From contig CM039467.1 of NCBI GenBank assembly GCA_022414725.1, positions 6,362,931 through 6,426,930 on the forward strand: a DNA stretch of 64,000 nt. The letters are read 5' to 3'. This DNA comes from Microglena sp. YARC (taxonomy: Eukaryota > Chlorophyta > Chlorophyceae > Chlamydomonadales > Chlamydomonadaceae). Positions 47,001 through 53,759 of the stretch are shown here, piece after piece (positions within the stretch are counted from its first letter, which is position 1; the number at the start of each line of letters is the position of its first letter). The notes under the pieces were generated by a model, which was given only the letters and a program-made list of their open reading frames with translations, had not been told where the DNA came from and did not search any database. The translations under genes and the position numbers were made by a program.

Positions 47001-49352
47001 GTTGGCTGACATGTCGGGTTTCAACTTTGTTCCCGGTCAAACGGACAAATGGGTAAACATGGGGGCTCCCGCCCCCTTGAAGAGGGGGCTCTGCCAAAAA
47101 CGCAATCATCAAGCCCTATGAGTACGTGCAAATACAAAAAACAAATAGTACGCCTTATTACAAGGCGTGGGGTTGAAGGGCCCCCCCGAACCCAACTCAC
47201 CATTTGCCTAATTGCTTTTCTTTTCGGCTGCGAGCAGTGGCTTATATGCAGATCCTTGAGCCAGCCACTGATCTGAACCAACATATTTTAGCAGTTCTGG
47301 ACAGCTTAATGTGTCTGCTACAAGGTGCACAAGGTAGCATTTGGTTTGCCTCAATTGCCAGTCAGAGGAGCTGCTAAGAAGCTGTTGCTCGTAGCTGAAA
47401 AGAAAAGCTATGATTTGCCTCTGTACCAAACTCCGACCTTGTGCCCCACCTCCCCTTCCCCTCAAATCCCCTGACCCCAGCCCCACCCTCACCCCCACCG
47501 TTTACTTCGCCCCACCCCACCGTGTACTTCATCACCACCCCGCCGTGTACTTCACCCATCCACCGTGTACTTCTCCCCGACCCCCACCGTGTACTTCACC
47601 CCACCCCCACCGTGTACTTCACCCCCACCGCCGCCGTGTACTTCACTCCACCCCCACCCCCACTTCGTAACCACCAGATTTTTCCAAGCCTACAACTATG
47701 TGCTTTGGAAGGCCATCAACGTTTTTATGGTGCTCATCTTCCTCGGATTTGGAGGCACATCAATTTATTACAGGTAACATTTTAATCAATTTTTCGATTT
47801 AATCGTTTTTTTTTTAAATCAATTTATGACAGATAACATTTTATTTTGGATGAAACGTGTTATCGGTAATTTATTATAACATGCGACTACATGCTTTGGA
47901 AGGCCATCAATATTTTCATAGTGCCCATCTACCTCGGATTCGGAGGCACATCAATTTATTAAAGGTGACATTTTAATCAATGTATTTATTATTTGTATAT
48001 TATCATTTTTAAATCAATTTATTACGGGTAACATTTTCTTTTGTATGGCATGTATTGCCGGTAATTTATTAAAACATGCTACTGCATGCTTTGGAAGGCC
48101 ATCAATATTTTCGTGGGGCCCATCTACCTCGGATCTTGAGGTATATCAATTTATTACAGGCAACATTTAAATCAATTTATGCATTATTTGTATAATATCA
48201 TTTTTTATTTGTGTAATCAATTTATTATAGGTACCAATTTTTTGTGTGCTATGCATTGGTATATTTTGCATGCAACCTTTTCTCAGCCAAGATCTTGCCA
48301 GGCCTCAGTTATTTCGCTGGATTAGTTCATTTAATCAAAGACATAAAACATGAAATACTTTGGGGGAAAAAAATATTTTTAATATGTGTGTTATAATGTC
48401 TTGTCAATTTGTGGACTGCATGGTTGTATGTAATACATTGGTTGCATAGACTGCATAACTGCACACTGCATAATAACTGCATGGAATCCAAATCGCTTGG
48501 CCTGCATGGAATTCATTACTGGATGGATTGTATAAATGCATGGAAGTCATCACTGCATCACAACATAAGCTGCATGGACTGTATCATTGGATGAACTGCA
48601 TGGATGGCATAAGCTGCATGGACTGTATCATTGGACAAATTGCATGGATGGCATAAGCTGCATGGACTGTATCATTGGACAAACTGCATGGATGGCATAA
48701 GCTGCATGGACTGTATCATTGGATGAGCTGCACGGATGGCATAAGCTGCATGGACTGTATCATTGGATGAGCTGCATGGATGGCATAAGCTGCATGGATG
48801 GCATAAGCTGCATGGACTGTATCATTGGATGAGCTGCATGGATGGCATAAGCTGCATGGACTGTATCATTGGATGAGCTGCATGGATGGCATAAGCTGCA
48901 TGGACTGTATCATTGGATGAGCTGCATGGATGGCATAAGCTGCATGGATGGCATAAGCTGCATGGACTGTATCATTGGATGAACTGCAGGGATGGCATAA
49001 GCTGCATGGACTGTATCATTGGACAATCTGCATGGATGGCATAAGCTGCATGGATGGCATAAACTGCATGGATGGCATAAACTGCGTGGATGGCATAAGC
49101 TGCATGGGCTGTATCATTGGCCAAACTGCATGGATGGCATAAGCTGCATGGACTGTATCATTGAATGAATTGCATGGATGGCATAAGCTGCATGAACTGT
49201 ATCATTAGATAAACTGCATGGATTGAATACACTGCATGCTGAAGGATTCACCCCCCTCTTGTTTCAGCTCGCTGCTGGTGAAGCAGAACTACAGTACCTG
49301 GGGAGCATTCGCTGAGTGCTACGGTTGTCCGGTCGCCCGTCCGACAGGCTAA
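32062..49352 (+). CDS. AUX1/LAX-like amino-acid/auxin permease, 12 exons
   Basis: Exons in phase: 32062-32221, 32596-32684, about 33042-33172, 33894-33942, 35027-35176, 36782-36865, 38444-38583, 41340-41553, 45399-45576, 46379-46547, 47678-47773, 49268-49352, giving about 514 residues (plant AUX1 is about 485). The product should be a multi-spanning plasma-membrane H+ symporter of the AAAP family. Residues lining up with AUX1/LAX are SCAQIGQIML (exon 3), FWTLYVLLALYLQYKADM (exons 3/4), IIACATDMYYID (exon 6), LIGTGMTAIYI (exon 7), WFNGAAVLLACLGSHGIMFE (exon 8), MIVHQYVAFAIYSMPLSFAW (exon 9), FIWFIAILAPFYG (exon 10), FLGFGGTSIYY (exon 11) and TWGAFAECYGC (exon 12). The ATG is the first after an in-frame stop. 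Most introns have GT-AG ends. Exceptions: exon 3 has no AG acceptor, and its donor reads CTAAGT. Transport substrate is inference. Confidence 0.82.
32713..33031. repeat. 69-bp direct repeats around a SINE-like insert in intron 2
   Basis: Nearly identical 69-bp copies lie at 32713-32781 and 32963-33031. Each is bounded by an imperfect inverted repeat (tgtggtgtat ... atacaccaca). Between them is a segment whose minus strand has a box-B-like gggttcgatccc and a box-A-like tggtcgagtgg, so it looks like a tRNA-derived SINE or tRNA relic. The right copy directly abuts exon 3, where no normal acceptor AG can be found. Confidence 0.65.
33963..34155. mobile_element. Inverted-repeat element (AGCAGCTTCTAGGCAGCTC family), copy in intron 4
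   Basis: Long terminal inverted repeats of about 45 bp are visible: left ttcggctgcaagcagcagct and right ctgctgctcgtagctgaaaa, with inner halves ggcagttcccctggct and agtggctggctcaggaagct. The core is about 190 bp and has no ORF, which is the structure of a MITE. I could not settle the target-site duplication. Confidence 0.75.
34202..34395. mobile_element. Inverted-repeat element, second copy in intron 4
   Basis: This is the same family as the 33963 copy: left arm gctacgagcagcagcttcta, right arm ctgctgcttgagcggaaaag. Two copies lie within 50 bp of each other, and a third, degraded one follows at about 34441-34610 (gcctctagctagctctccga ... gagctgcctataagctttta). Confidence 0.75.
35194..35381. 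mobile_element. Inverted-repeat element, copy in intron 5
   Basis: The left arm is ggggctacaagttgcagctt and the right arm is gagctgcctagaagctacta, directly after the exon 5 donor. The middle contains cagctttcagaagcactagc, a block shared with the copies at 34441 and 51752, so two subfamilies may exist. Confidence 0.65.
35555..35885. repeat. Tandem array, about 50-bp unit, intron 5
   Basis: The unit resembles gttacaaatgaggtgtacaa followed by ataaggtgtacttatgagat and gtactaacac. About six copies are seen with small differences. It is non-coding. Confidence 0.75.
35950..36013 (+). mobile_element. SINE 3' fragment in intron 5
   Basis: It carries gtggcgtacgggagggtccc and taacaccacgcccctcgagg cattat, the tail end of the tRNA-derived SINE. 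The tRNA-like head is missing, so it is truncated at its 5' end. Confidence 0.55.
36085..36780. repeat. 38-bp array and CCA-rich tract with echoes of exon 6
   Basis: From 36085 to 36405 a 38-bp unit (gatatgtacccaccacccac then catctcctccaccctcct) repeats about eight times. From 36440 to 36780 the sequence is CCA/CAC-rich. Within this tract, copies of the start of exon 6 appear at about 36588 (acatgtgccaccaatatgta) and 36685 (atatcgcatgtgccaccaac). The second still has an AG before it. The true exon 6 starts at 36782 with attatcgcatgtgccaccga. The 38-bp unit itself begins like this exon segment. Confidence 0.75.
36895..37260. repeat. 24-bp tandem array, intron 6
   Basis: The unit resembles gaccctttgattattcatag gaga, with about 14 copies. 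The first unit grades into sequence just after the exon 6 donor. Non-coding. Confidence 0.75.
37305..37640. repeat. GGCTTG-rich array, intron 6
   Basis: Runs of ggctt alternate with a higher-order unit containing gggtcaacaatggcttgtct and atgaaacaatggcttggatt. Non-coding, although frames stay open on both strands. Confidence 0.75.
37918..38138 (+). repeat. Dispersed repeat with GCGTCGC hairpin, intron 6
   Basis: It starts around ctggggggtggagcctcccc, continues through gaccgagacgaagccaggcg and ttccattccgttgccacatg, and ends in tctgcgtcgcttgcgacgct. The last part forms a short hairpin (GCGTCGC/GCGACGC). Relatives lie at 31500 (fragment), 43197 (5' part), 46888 (minus), 52365 (fragment) and 53760 (minus). 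I see no terminal inverted repeats or ORF. It may be a SINE-like or other non-autonomous element. Confidence 0.65.
38243..38341 (+). repeat. Partial duplicate of permease exon 7 (5' part)
   Basis: Preceded by an AG (accaacaccag), it encodes VFTMSALPRFDKFCLL, then SIVGLLGTGMTAIYII in the same frame as the complete exon 7 at 38444-38583. It stops before the exon's last third and has no good donor. It is either an acceptor-side echo of exon 7 or a remnant alternative exon. Confidence 0.75.
38584..39185 (+). repeat. 69-bp array repeating the 3' end and donor of exon 7
   Basis: The last part of exon 7 (taccatgggtttgacattga acacatcaatgg) and the start of intron 7 (gtgagtctagaaaa) recur with starts at 38620, 38690, 38758, 38827, 38897, 38965, 39034, 39103 and 39171, a regular 69-bp period. 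Several copies keep a GTGAGT donor, for example near 38711, 38928 and 39134. 69 is a multiple of 3. Confidence 0.88.
39230..40030. repeat. 45-bp tandem array, intron 7
   Basis: The unit is gccacagcctccttctgaca followed by ctgcctcctattacaagctc ctatt, with about 15 well-conserved copies after a looser start near 39230. Because 45 is a multiple of 3 and the unit lacks stops in some frames on each strand, 144 to 220-codon frames are open on both strands. It sits inside intron 7, so no gene is called. Confidence 0.85.
40031..41226. other. Remainder of intron 7, no gene seen
   Basis: Contains a fragment of the dispersed repeat with gttaggctacccctgagctg near 40347 and a tetranucleotide-rich tract (acagacag, acaaacaagc) at about 41085-41195. 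No coding signal. Confidence 0.5.
41227..41302 (+). repeat. Partial duplicate of permease exon 8 (acceptor side)
   Basis: It follows tattatgcag, exactly as the true exon 8 does at 41340. It reads WAIDTQHWFNGAAVLLACLG in the right frame, then diverges after SHGI. The repeat period is 113 bp, including the 3' end of the intron. Confidence 0.82.
41972..42140. mobile_element. Inverted-repeat element nested inside the hAT transposon
   Basis: The left arm is gctacgaccagcagctccta and the right arm is gagctgcctagaagctacac, the family seen at 33963. Its presence inside the hAT element dates it as the younger insertion. Confidence 0.7.
42456..42749 (-). CDS. Small ORF inside the hAT element, unknown function
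   Basis: An ATG at 42747-42749 opens a 97-codon frame starting MPPKATAKRGRTLLKQ and ending VTLDYLEISLT. The start is basic, followed by a segment (LLAHLNLSTFTYYEQFDM) that looks like ordinary protein, not repeat translation. It begins about 270 bp inside the right terminus and reads inwards, as a transposase would. It could be the N-terminal remnant of a transposase or an accessory protein of the parent element. I recognise no motif, and no BED finger or DDE residues are visible. Confidence 0.4.
   Translation of the reverse strand: MPPKATAKRGRTLLKQLNDDGMQQNSGSLWKPELLLAHLNLSTFTYYEQFDMVISNDPGTLGAVVKAAKMVGIMAHHSSKVKDDCLVTLDYLEISLT
43021..43112 (+). repeat. Degraded duplicate of the 3' part of exon 8 and its donor
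   Basis: The sequence cttatcatgcttgggtgttg then actgtctttgtcgtggtccc matches the end of exon 8 (cttaccatggtgcttgggtt ... gtctttgtcgtcgtccctca) and continues to aaaccctagcactgtgcgta, matching ccctagcactgggcgtacgt at the exon 8 donor. The hAT element landed at the left edge of this duplicate. Confidence 0.8.
43197..43325 (+). repeat. Dispersed repeat with GCGTCGC hairpin, 5' part, intron 8
   Basis: It matches the first half of the 37918 copy (gggtgggagcccccagggtt, then cgtcaaccagctgtctcata and actggctt) and is cut off where an 11-bp array begins. Confidence 0.6.
43325..43572. repeat. 11-bp array (CTTTGCTTGCC), intron 8
   Basis: About 20 copies of ctttgcttgcc mixed with gcttgcttgcttgc. Open frames on both strands are consequences of the repeat. 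Confidence 0.8.
43573..44590. other. Intron 8 interior, no gene seen
   Basis: Includes a short array of gcatttgcatttgtag-like units near 44050-44160 and a duplicated block (cagcctccgaccttgtggta gggg) at about 44411 and 44530. No coding signal. Confidence 0.5.
44590..45395. repeat. Pyrimidine-rich (CCCCTCACC/CCCTCTACC) array before exon 9
   Basis: About 800 bp are made almost entirely of cccctcaccc, cccctctacc and C runs. The plus-strand frame stays open for over 250 codons as Pro-, Ser- and Leu-rich sequence and runs into exon 9, which would mislead gene finders. The tract forms an extreme polypyrimidine region upstream of the exon 9 acceptor. Confidence 0.85.
45577..46060 (+). repeat. Three further tandem copies of the 3' part of exon 9
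   Basis: The segment tatgtggcctttgccattta ... caggtgccaattggtaggtt recurs with starts at 45468 (true exon), 45625, 45782 and 45943, a period of 157-161 bp. Copies 2 and 4 are preceded by an AG (cactag, caccag). Copies 1 and 2 keep the gtaggt donor after the same phase. Copy 4 is open throughout (SMPLSLAWKKLLKVHTKPSW) and also ends at gtaggt. Confidence 0.88.
46073..46190. repeat. Short tandem array (TTTGTAGATTGGAAGGTT), intron 9
   Basis: Four to five imperfect copies of ttgtagattggaaggttttg. Non-coding. Confidence 0.65.
46272..46378 (+). repeat. Partial duplicate of exon 10 (acceptor side)
   Basis: It follows an AG (acacccccag) and encodes GGFIWFLAILAPFYGAMNAL in the correct phase, then runs into tctgagctcaacacccc and a second acceptor just before the complete exon 10 at 46379 (GCFIWFIAILAPFYGAMNAL). 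The period is 107 bp. The first copy retains GG at the position where the second has GC. Confidence 0.85.
46888..47097 (-). repeat. Dispersed repeat with GCGTCGC hairpin, intron 10
   Basis: Reverse orientation relative to the 37918 copy: cgcagcgtcgcaaacgacgc, gaaaattggcggagtgtgtt, and agagggggctctgccaaaaa at its other end. It is close to full length. Confidence 0.65.
47212..47408. mobile_element. Inverted-repeat element, copy in intron 10
   Basis: The left terminus is gcttttcttttcggctgcga and the right terminus is gctcgtagctgaaaagaaaa gc, the best-preserved outer ends of the family. The body differs from the 33963 copy. Confidence 0.72.
47500..47660. repeat. CCGTGTACTTC-rich array before exon 11
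   Basis: About seven copies of accgtgtacttcaccc-like units in a C-rich tract directly upstream of the exon 11 acceptor at 47677. Confidence 0.7.
47774..48240 (+). repeat. Tandem duplicates of exon 11 and its donor
   Basis: Exon 11 sequence (tgctttggaaggccatcaac ... tcaatttattacaggtaaca) recurs with starts at 47701 (true), 47892 and 48088, a period of 191-196 bp, plus a shorter tail copy near 48210. The copies carry changes that break the frame or donor (ttattaaaggtgaca, ttattacaggcaaca). Confidence 0.85.
48400..49230. repeat. GCATGGA-rich tandem array, intron 11
   Basis: A unit of about 44 bp (ggcataagctgcatggactg, then tatcattggatgagctgcat ggat) repeats about 14 times after a looser start near 48410. 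Non-coding. Confidence 0.82.
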
Positions 49353-49361
49353 TGGTAGCAT

Positions 49362-49475
49362 GAGTAATGAGAACGCCTGGTGGGGCGTGGTATTAAGGAA
49401 ACCCGTTGTACGTGGGCAAAGAACGGTCTACCACCTCGACTGGACAAGCTACCATCGCGGTGGACAGCGACCTTA
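49362..49475 (-). mobile_element. SINE fragment downstream of the permease
   Basis: Contains taatgagaacgcctggtggg and gcgtggtattaagg on the plus strand, the reverse complement of the SINE tail. It is truncated before the tRNA-like head. Confidence 0.55.
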
Positions 49476-50035
49476 ATGGTCGCATGATTAATGTGCCATC
49501 AAGCGCCACCAAGTGGAAGCTCAGTGCTATGAATGCAACCTGGGCCTAGGACATGAAGGGAAGGCATCACCACCAGGCTGACGGTCGCGTGATTGATGCG
49601 CCATCAAGTGTAATGAAGTTGAAGCTCAGTGCTATGGATGCAACCTGGGCCTAGGACATGAAGGGAAGGCATCACCACCAAATTGGCGGTCGCGTGATTA
49701 ATGTGCCATCAAGCGCCACCAAGTGGAAGCTCGGCTATGGATGCAGCCTGGGCTTTCCGACATGAAGGGAAGGCATCACCACCAGACTGGCGGTCGCGTG
49801 ATTAATATGCCATCAAGCGCCACCAAGTGGAAGCTCGGCTATGGATGCAGCCTGGGCTGTCCGACATGAAGGGAAGGCATCACCACCAGGCTAATGGTCG
49901 CATGATTAATATGCCATCAAGCGCCACCAAGTGGAAGCTCGGCTATAGATGCAGCCTGGGCCGTCCGACATGAAGGGAAGACGTCACCACCAGGCTGACG
50001 GTGGCGAGATTGATGGGCCATGAAGTGAAAGCTCG
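49466..50035. repeat. Tandem array, about 105-bp unit
   Basis: Each unit contains ggtcgcgtgattaatgtgcc, atcaagcgccaccaagtgga and catgaagggaaggcatcacc. About five to six copies. Non-coding. Confidence 0.75.
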
Positions 50036-50480
50036 AGGATGTGGATCAGTGTTTTTTATTTCAGATTTCTTTAGTCCAGGTTGAGTAGCTACTTGGGCTG
50101 CTCGACCCTGATTTCAGAATAGTTGCGTAGCCATCGCATGGCGGAGCGCAAAGCGCGGAGCCTGGGGGGGGCGGGGGGCAGCGTGTCCCAATATCGGGGG
50201 GTCCGGGGGTGTAGCATTCGACAGAATGGCGACGTGTCGTCAAAAAAAGAAACACTGATGTGGATGTTGGCCTCTACCCCGGGGCGGAGATTGATGTGAG
50301 CAATCAAGTGCAAGCCTATTAAGCCGGCCGGTCCCCCGGGTCCTGGGTGTTGAAGATAATGCTCAGCACGAGCATGAAGAGGCCCTTCATCAGCATCGGG
50401 TCTGGCAGGATGCAGAATCAGGGTTGCCAAGGGCGGCAAGTTGTCTAGCCTCCCGCGCGCGATCATCGACCAGGTGGAGA
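50036..50480. other. No gene seen
   Basis: GC-rich stretch between two arrays. A minus-strand open frame exists, but its composition does not persuade me that it is a gene. Confidence 0.4.
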
Positions 50481-50930
50481 TTGATGGGCCATGAAGTCGG
50501 GAAGGATTGCGTGCAGCTGTGTGATTTTCAAATAGTGCAGCCATCCCATCAAGGTGTCAGCAAGGTATGCGTGCAGCTTAGTGATTTGCAAATAGTCAAG
50601 CGAACCCCTTGAGCCTTCAGCAAGGTTAGTGTGCAGCTCAGTGGTTTGCCAGTAGTCTGTCCGTCCCCTCAAGGTGTCGGCAAGGTCGTTGTTCAGCTTA
50701 GTTATTTGCCAACAGTCGAGCGAGCCCCTTGAGCCTTTAGCAAGGTTTGCGTGCAGCTGTGTGATTTGCCAATAGTCTATCCATCCCCTCAAGGTGTCGG
50801 CAAGGTATGCGTGCAGCTGTGTGATATTCCAATAGTGTGTCCATCCCCTCGAGGTGTCGGCAAGGTATGTGCGCAGGTGTGTGATTCACCAATTGTTGGC
50901 AGCTCTTGGAAATGCCGTCTGATGCCCTTT
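50480..50930. repeat. Tandem array, about 60-bp unit
   Basis: The unit resembles gcgtgcagctgtgtgatttg, ccaatagtctatccatcccc, tcaaggtgtcggcaaggtat. About seven copies. Because 60 is a multiple of 3, the minus strand stays open, but no gene is supported. Confidence 0.78.
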
Positions 50931-51029
50931 GTCCGTGCAACGCGTCGCAAATTAAGAGACTTGTTGGATCCCCACGAGTTGTCGGCAGGGTATGTGTGCA
51001 GCTATGTGATTTACAAATAGTATTTTTAT

Positions 51030-51440
51030 TTTCAGTTACAAGCACCAGCTTCTAGGCAGCTCCCCTGACTGCCTATACAGCCAGGCTTGGCACAACTAAC
51101 CTATTGCACGTACAAGCATCAGCTTCTAGGCAGCTCCCCTGACTGCCTATACAGCCAGGCTTGGCACAACTAACCTATTGCACCTTGAAACTGACACCAT
51201 ATCTTGCCAATTACTGCTGGATAAAACAATGATAACGCCTGGAGGGGCGCGGTGTAAAGGGGACCCTCCCGTACCGGGCAGCTGGGGAAAGTCACCATGG
51301 CAGACATAGTAAGTGTCGCCCTCCAGGCGGTTGTGACTTCTTCATGTGACGTGTCATAACTGCTGAAATATTCGGAGATGGCTCAGTGGCTGGCTCAAGG
51401 AGCTGCCTAGAAGCTACTGCTTGTAGCTGGAAAAAAAGCT
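51030..51440. mobile_element. Inverted-repeat element with a partly duplicated left arm and a nested SINE
   Basis: The left arm (accagcttctaggcagctcc, then cctgactgcctatacagcca) appears twice, at 51043 and 51116. The right arm (gagctgcctagaagctactg, then cttgtagctgg) ends near 51430. Between them lies a minus-strand SINE fragment at 51228-51310 (aatgataacgcctggagggg). The nesting shows the SINE moved after the element. Confidence 0.65.
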
Positions 51441-51469
51441 CTTCTGATGGCATTGAGAAGAATGCTTTC

Positions 51470-51745
51470 ACATAGCATTTCGGAGCCATTAGCATTAGAA
51501 GGATTATAAGAGCACTTCGTCCAGAGTGTCGCTGTTTCTGTTTTGGGAAAGGAAGACAATTGAGACAACAGCGTCCACGGAGTATTTCAGGGTCATTAGC
51601 ATAAGTAGCATTATCAGAGCAATTCAGATTGACACTGTTTCTGTTTTGCGAAAGGAAGACAATTGAGACAAAAGCATCCATAGAGCATTTCAGACCCATC
51701 AGCATTGGGAGCATTAACAGAGCAGTTCAGATTGACGCTGTTTCT
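51470..51745. repeat. Tandem array, about 107-bp unit, three copies
   Basis: Copies share gagcatttcagacccatcag, gagcagttcagattgacgct and gaaaggaagacaattgagac. Non-coding. Confidence 0.7.
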
Positions 51746-51751
51746 GTGTTG

Positions 51752-52079
51752 GGCTACGGAAGGGAGTTTCCAGCACGCTCCACAAGCCAGCCACTCGGCC
51801 AAGCCCAAGGCTTTCTGGGTAGGTTGGGCTGTTCTGGGTAGGTTGGGCTGGGCAGCTGTGTGGAAGGTACCAGGGGTCCTTCAGGGGGGTCCTTCCACAC
51901 GTGCACATGTGTAGTCCACAAGTGCACTCGCGTACTATGCCATGGACACAGTCACAGCATAACAAAGCCTAAGGCTTTCTGCTGCTTTTCAATGTCTGTC
52001 ATGTCGGCTTTCATACGCACTAGCTAGCTTCAGGTTTGGCCCAAGGACGGGCAAAGAGAGCTTCCTAGAGGCTGCTACG
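51752..52079. mobile_element. Degraded inverted-repeat element
   Basis: The left arm is near ggctacggaagggagtttcc, the middle has ggctttcatacgcactagct, and the right end has gagcttcctagaggctgcta cgg. It resembles the subfamily at 34441 and 35194 but is longer and altered, so confidence is moderate. Confidence 0.45.
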
Positions 52080-52084
52080 GTTAG

Positions 52085-52280
52085 TAATGAAAGCGCCTGG
52101 TGGGGCGTGGTATTAAGGGAGCCCTGTCTTATGGCGGGAGAAACGGGCTGCTACTTTACCTAGACACTGCTACCATGGCGGTTGACAGCAACCGCGGACA
52201 CTAAAGCGCACCCGTAAGGATTTGAACCCGCACCTTCTTGTTTCGACGAGCTCTATTGTTGAGCCATTCGTCGAAACAAG
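52085..52280 (-). mobile_element. tRNA-derived SINE, near full length
   Basis: The plus strand starts taatgaaagcgcctggtggg and ends in the tRNA-like head. Read on the minus strand the head has gggttcaaatcc (box B) and tggctcaacaatagagctc (box A). The A and B spacing is tRNA-like. Confidence 0.7.
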
Positions 52281-52364
52281 ATTACGGTAGCATAAATCAA
52301 AAACAGTGATTTGTGATTGATAAGTCTGCCCATCGAATGGCAGCACTCAAGTCTTAAGGACAAC

Positions 52365-52440
52365 TCCTAGGCGGTGTCGTAAGCAACCCGGAGAATTGGG
52401 AGAAAGTGTTGGCTATCGGAACGTCAGTTGGCAACGGATT
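52365..52440 (-). repeat. Fragment of the dispersed repeat with GCGTCGC hairpin
   Basis: Contains ctaggcggtgtcgtaagcaa, gagaattgggagaaagtgtt and ggctatcggaacgtcagttg. It is diverged in the hairpin compared with 53760. Confidence 0.5.
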
Positions 52441-52859
52441 TCTGATTTCGCATTCGGCGAGTGGAGTGGTTTCAATAGTACAGCTTCAGTGCTCAAGAAG
52501 TTGCTGTGCTGTGGGCTCCAGCCCCACAGAAGGGAGGGGGGGGGGGGGCTTAGCCCAATATAGGACCCTGGCTTCTTCGTTACCCTTAGTGCACATAGGG
52601 GTAAATAGTTTTTTTATGGGACCTATTTTGATATTACCGGGCCTGAGATTTAGTTACCGCCCTCGATGTAGGCGAGACCCCACTGTTACACTGGGTACGC
52701 CGGGTGCGCTGCCGATTATACCTAAGCGTTCGCCGCGGACCTAGGCCCTCTGCCCACGCCACCTGCGCATGAACCCGCAACATGGGCTGGTCACCTCATG
52801 AGGGCAGTCAGGTTGTCTTTGCACTACGCATGAAGATGCTCGTATTAGGGATTGCCCAC
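52441..52859. other. No gene seen
   Basis: A G-run sits at about 52536-52548, and a spacer resembling 6540-6750 lies at 52640-52800. No coding signal. Confidence 0.4.
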
Positions 52860-52867
52860 ATCCTTGC

Positions 52868-53058
52868 AAGTGTACTGCATTTTGTCAAATTGGTCAGTGC
52901 TAAAAGCGCACAAACGTCAAATTGGTCAGAGTTTTTTAGTGCAAAAAGCGCAAAAATTGTGCGCTGCGCCCACAGGGGGTTGAACAAACTGCAGGGCGCA
53001 GTGGGGCTCAAAAAGCGTGCGCAAAATCGCGCTGCCGCGCACGCTTTGTGGTACCCTG
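52868..53058 (-). mobile_element. hAT MITE, 191 bp, perfect 8-bp target duplication
   Basis: The 8-bp duplication atccttgc lies at 52860-52867 and 53059-53066. The right end is ggtaccctg and the left end aagtgtact, a mutated form of cagggtact. Inside are gcaaaaagcgcaaaaattgt, gcccacagggggttgaa and gcagtggggctcaaaaagcg, shared with all other copies. Confidence 0.85.
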
Positions 53059-53170
53059 ATCCTTGCATTTCGGCAGTCAACCGAAAGTTTTAGAATATGC
53101 GCATTTGCTACTTGTTGGCCCATGAGAAGGTACTCAGATCTGAGGGGGTCGGCTAGTAGGCTCTCCACGA

Positions 53171-53324
53171 TAGAGTACTACATTTTGTCAAATTGGTCAG
53201 CGCTTTGTAGTGCAAAAAGCCCCAAAATTGCTGCGTCCACAGGGGGTTGAAAAGACTGCAGGGCGCAGTGGGGCTCAAAAGCGTGTGCAATATCGCGCTG
53301 CTGCGCGCACTTGGTAGTACCCTG
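53171..53324 (-). mobile_element. hAT MITE, diverged copy
   Basis: Same interior (gtgcaaaaagccccaaaatt, gcagtggggctcaaaagcgt). The right end is ggtagtaccctg and the left end tagagtact. I see no clean target duplication. Confidence 0.7.
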
Positions 53325-53439
53325 ATCCATGGTGTGTGGTCATGGACGGAGGTCATCACTGCTCCATGGACTGTGATGACCTCCATCAGCTTGCAATTCT
53401 CAGAGACCTCAGAAACTTGTGATCCTCAGTTCCCCCAAG

Positions 53440-53705
53440 TAATGATAACACCTGGTGGTCATGTTGGCAAGCTGGCACAAGTAGCCGTCCAGAAGTGTTG
53501 AAATCTTGGAGCATAGCCTCGCTGGTGGGGCGTGGTATTAAGGGAGCCTTGTCTTACGGCGGTTGGGAACCGGCTTCTACTTAACCTTGGACAAAGCTAC
53601 GACGGCGGTTGACAGCGACCGCAAACGCTAAAGCGCACCTGTAGGGATTCGAACCCGGCACCTTCTTCGTTCAAGGAGCTCTGCCATTGACAATTCTTCC
53701 AAGGT
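53440..53705 (-). mobile_element. tRNA-derived SINE with an internal insertion
   Basis: The tail motif taatgataacacctggtgg at 53440 is interrupted by about 65 bp and then resumes as tggtggggcgtggtattaag. The head, on the minus strand, shows gggttcgaatcc and tggcagagctcc. The interruption may be a duplication or a small insertion. Confidence 0.65.
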
Positions 53706-53759
53706 GTTGCGAGGAACAGGGCAGTGACTTCCTAAGCATGCGATTCTCAAAGACCAAAA

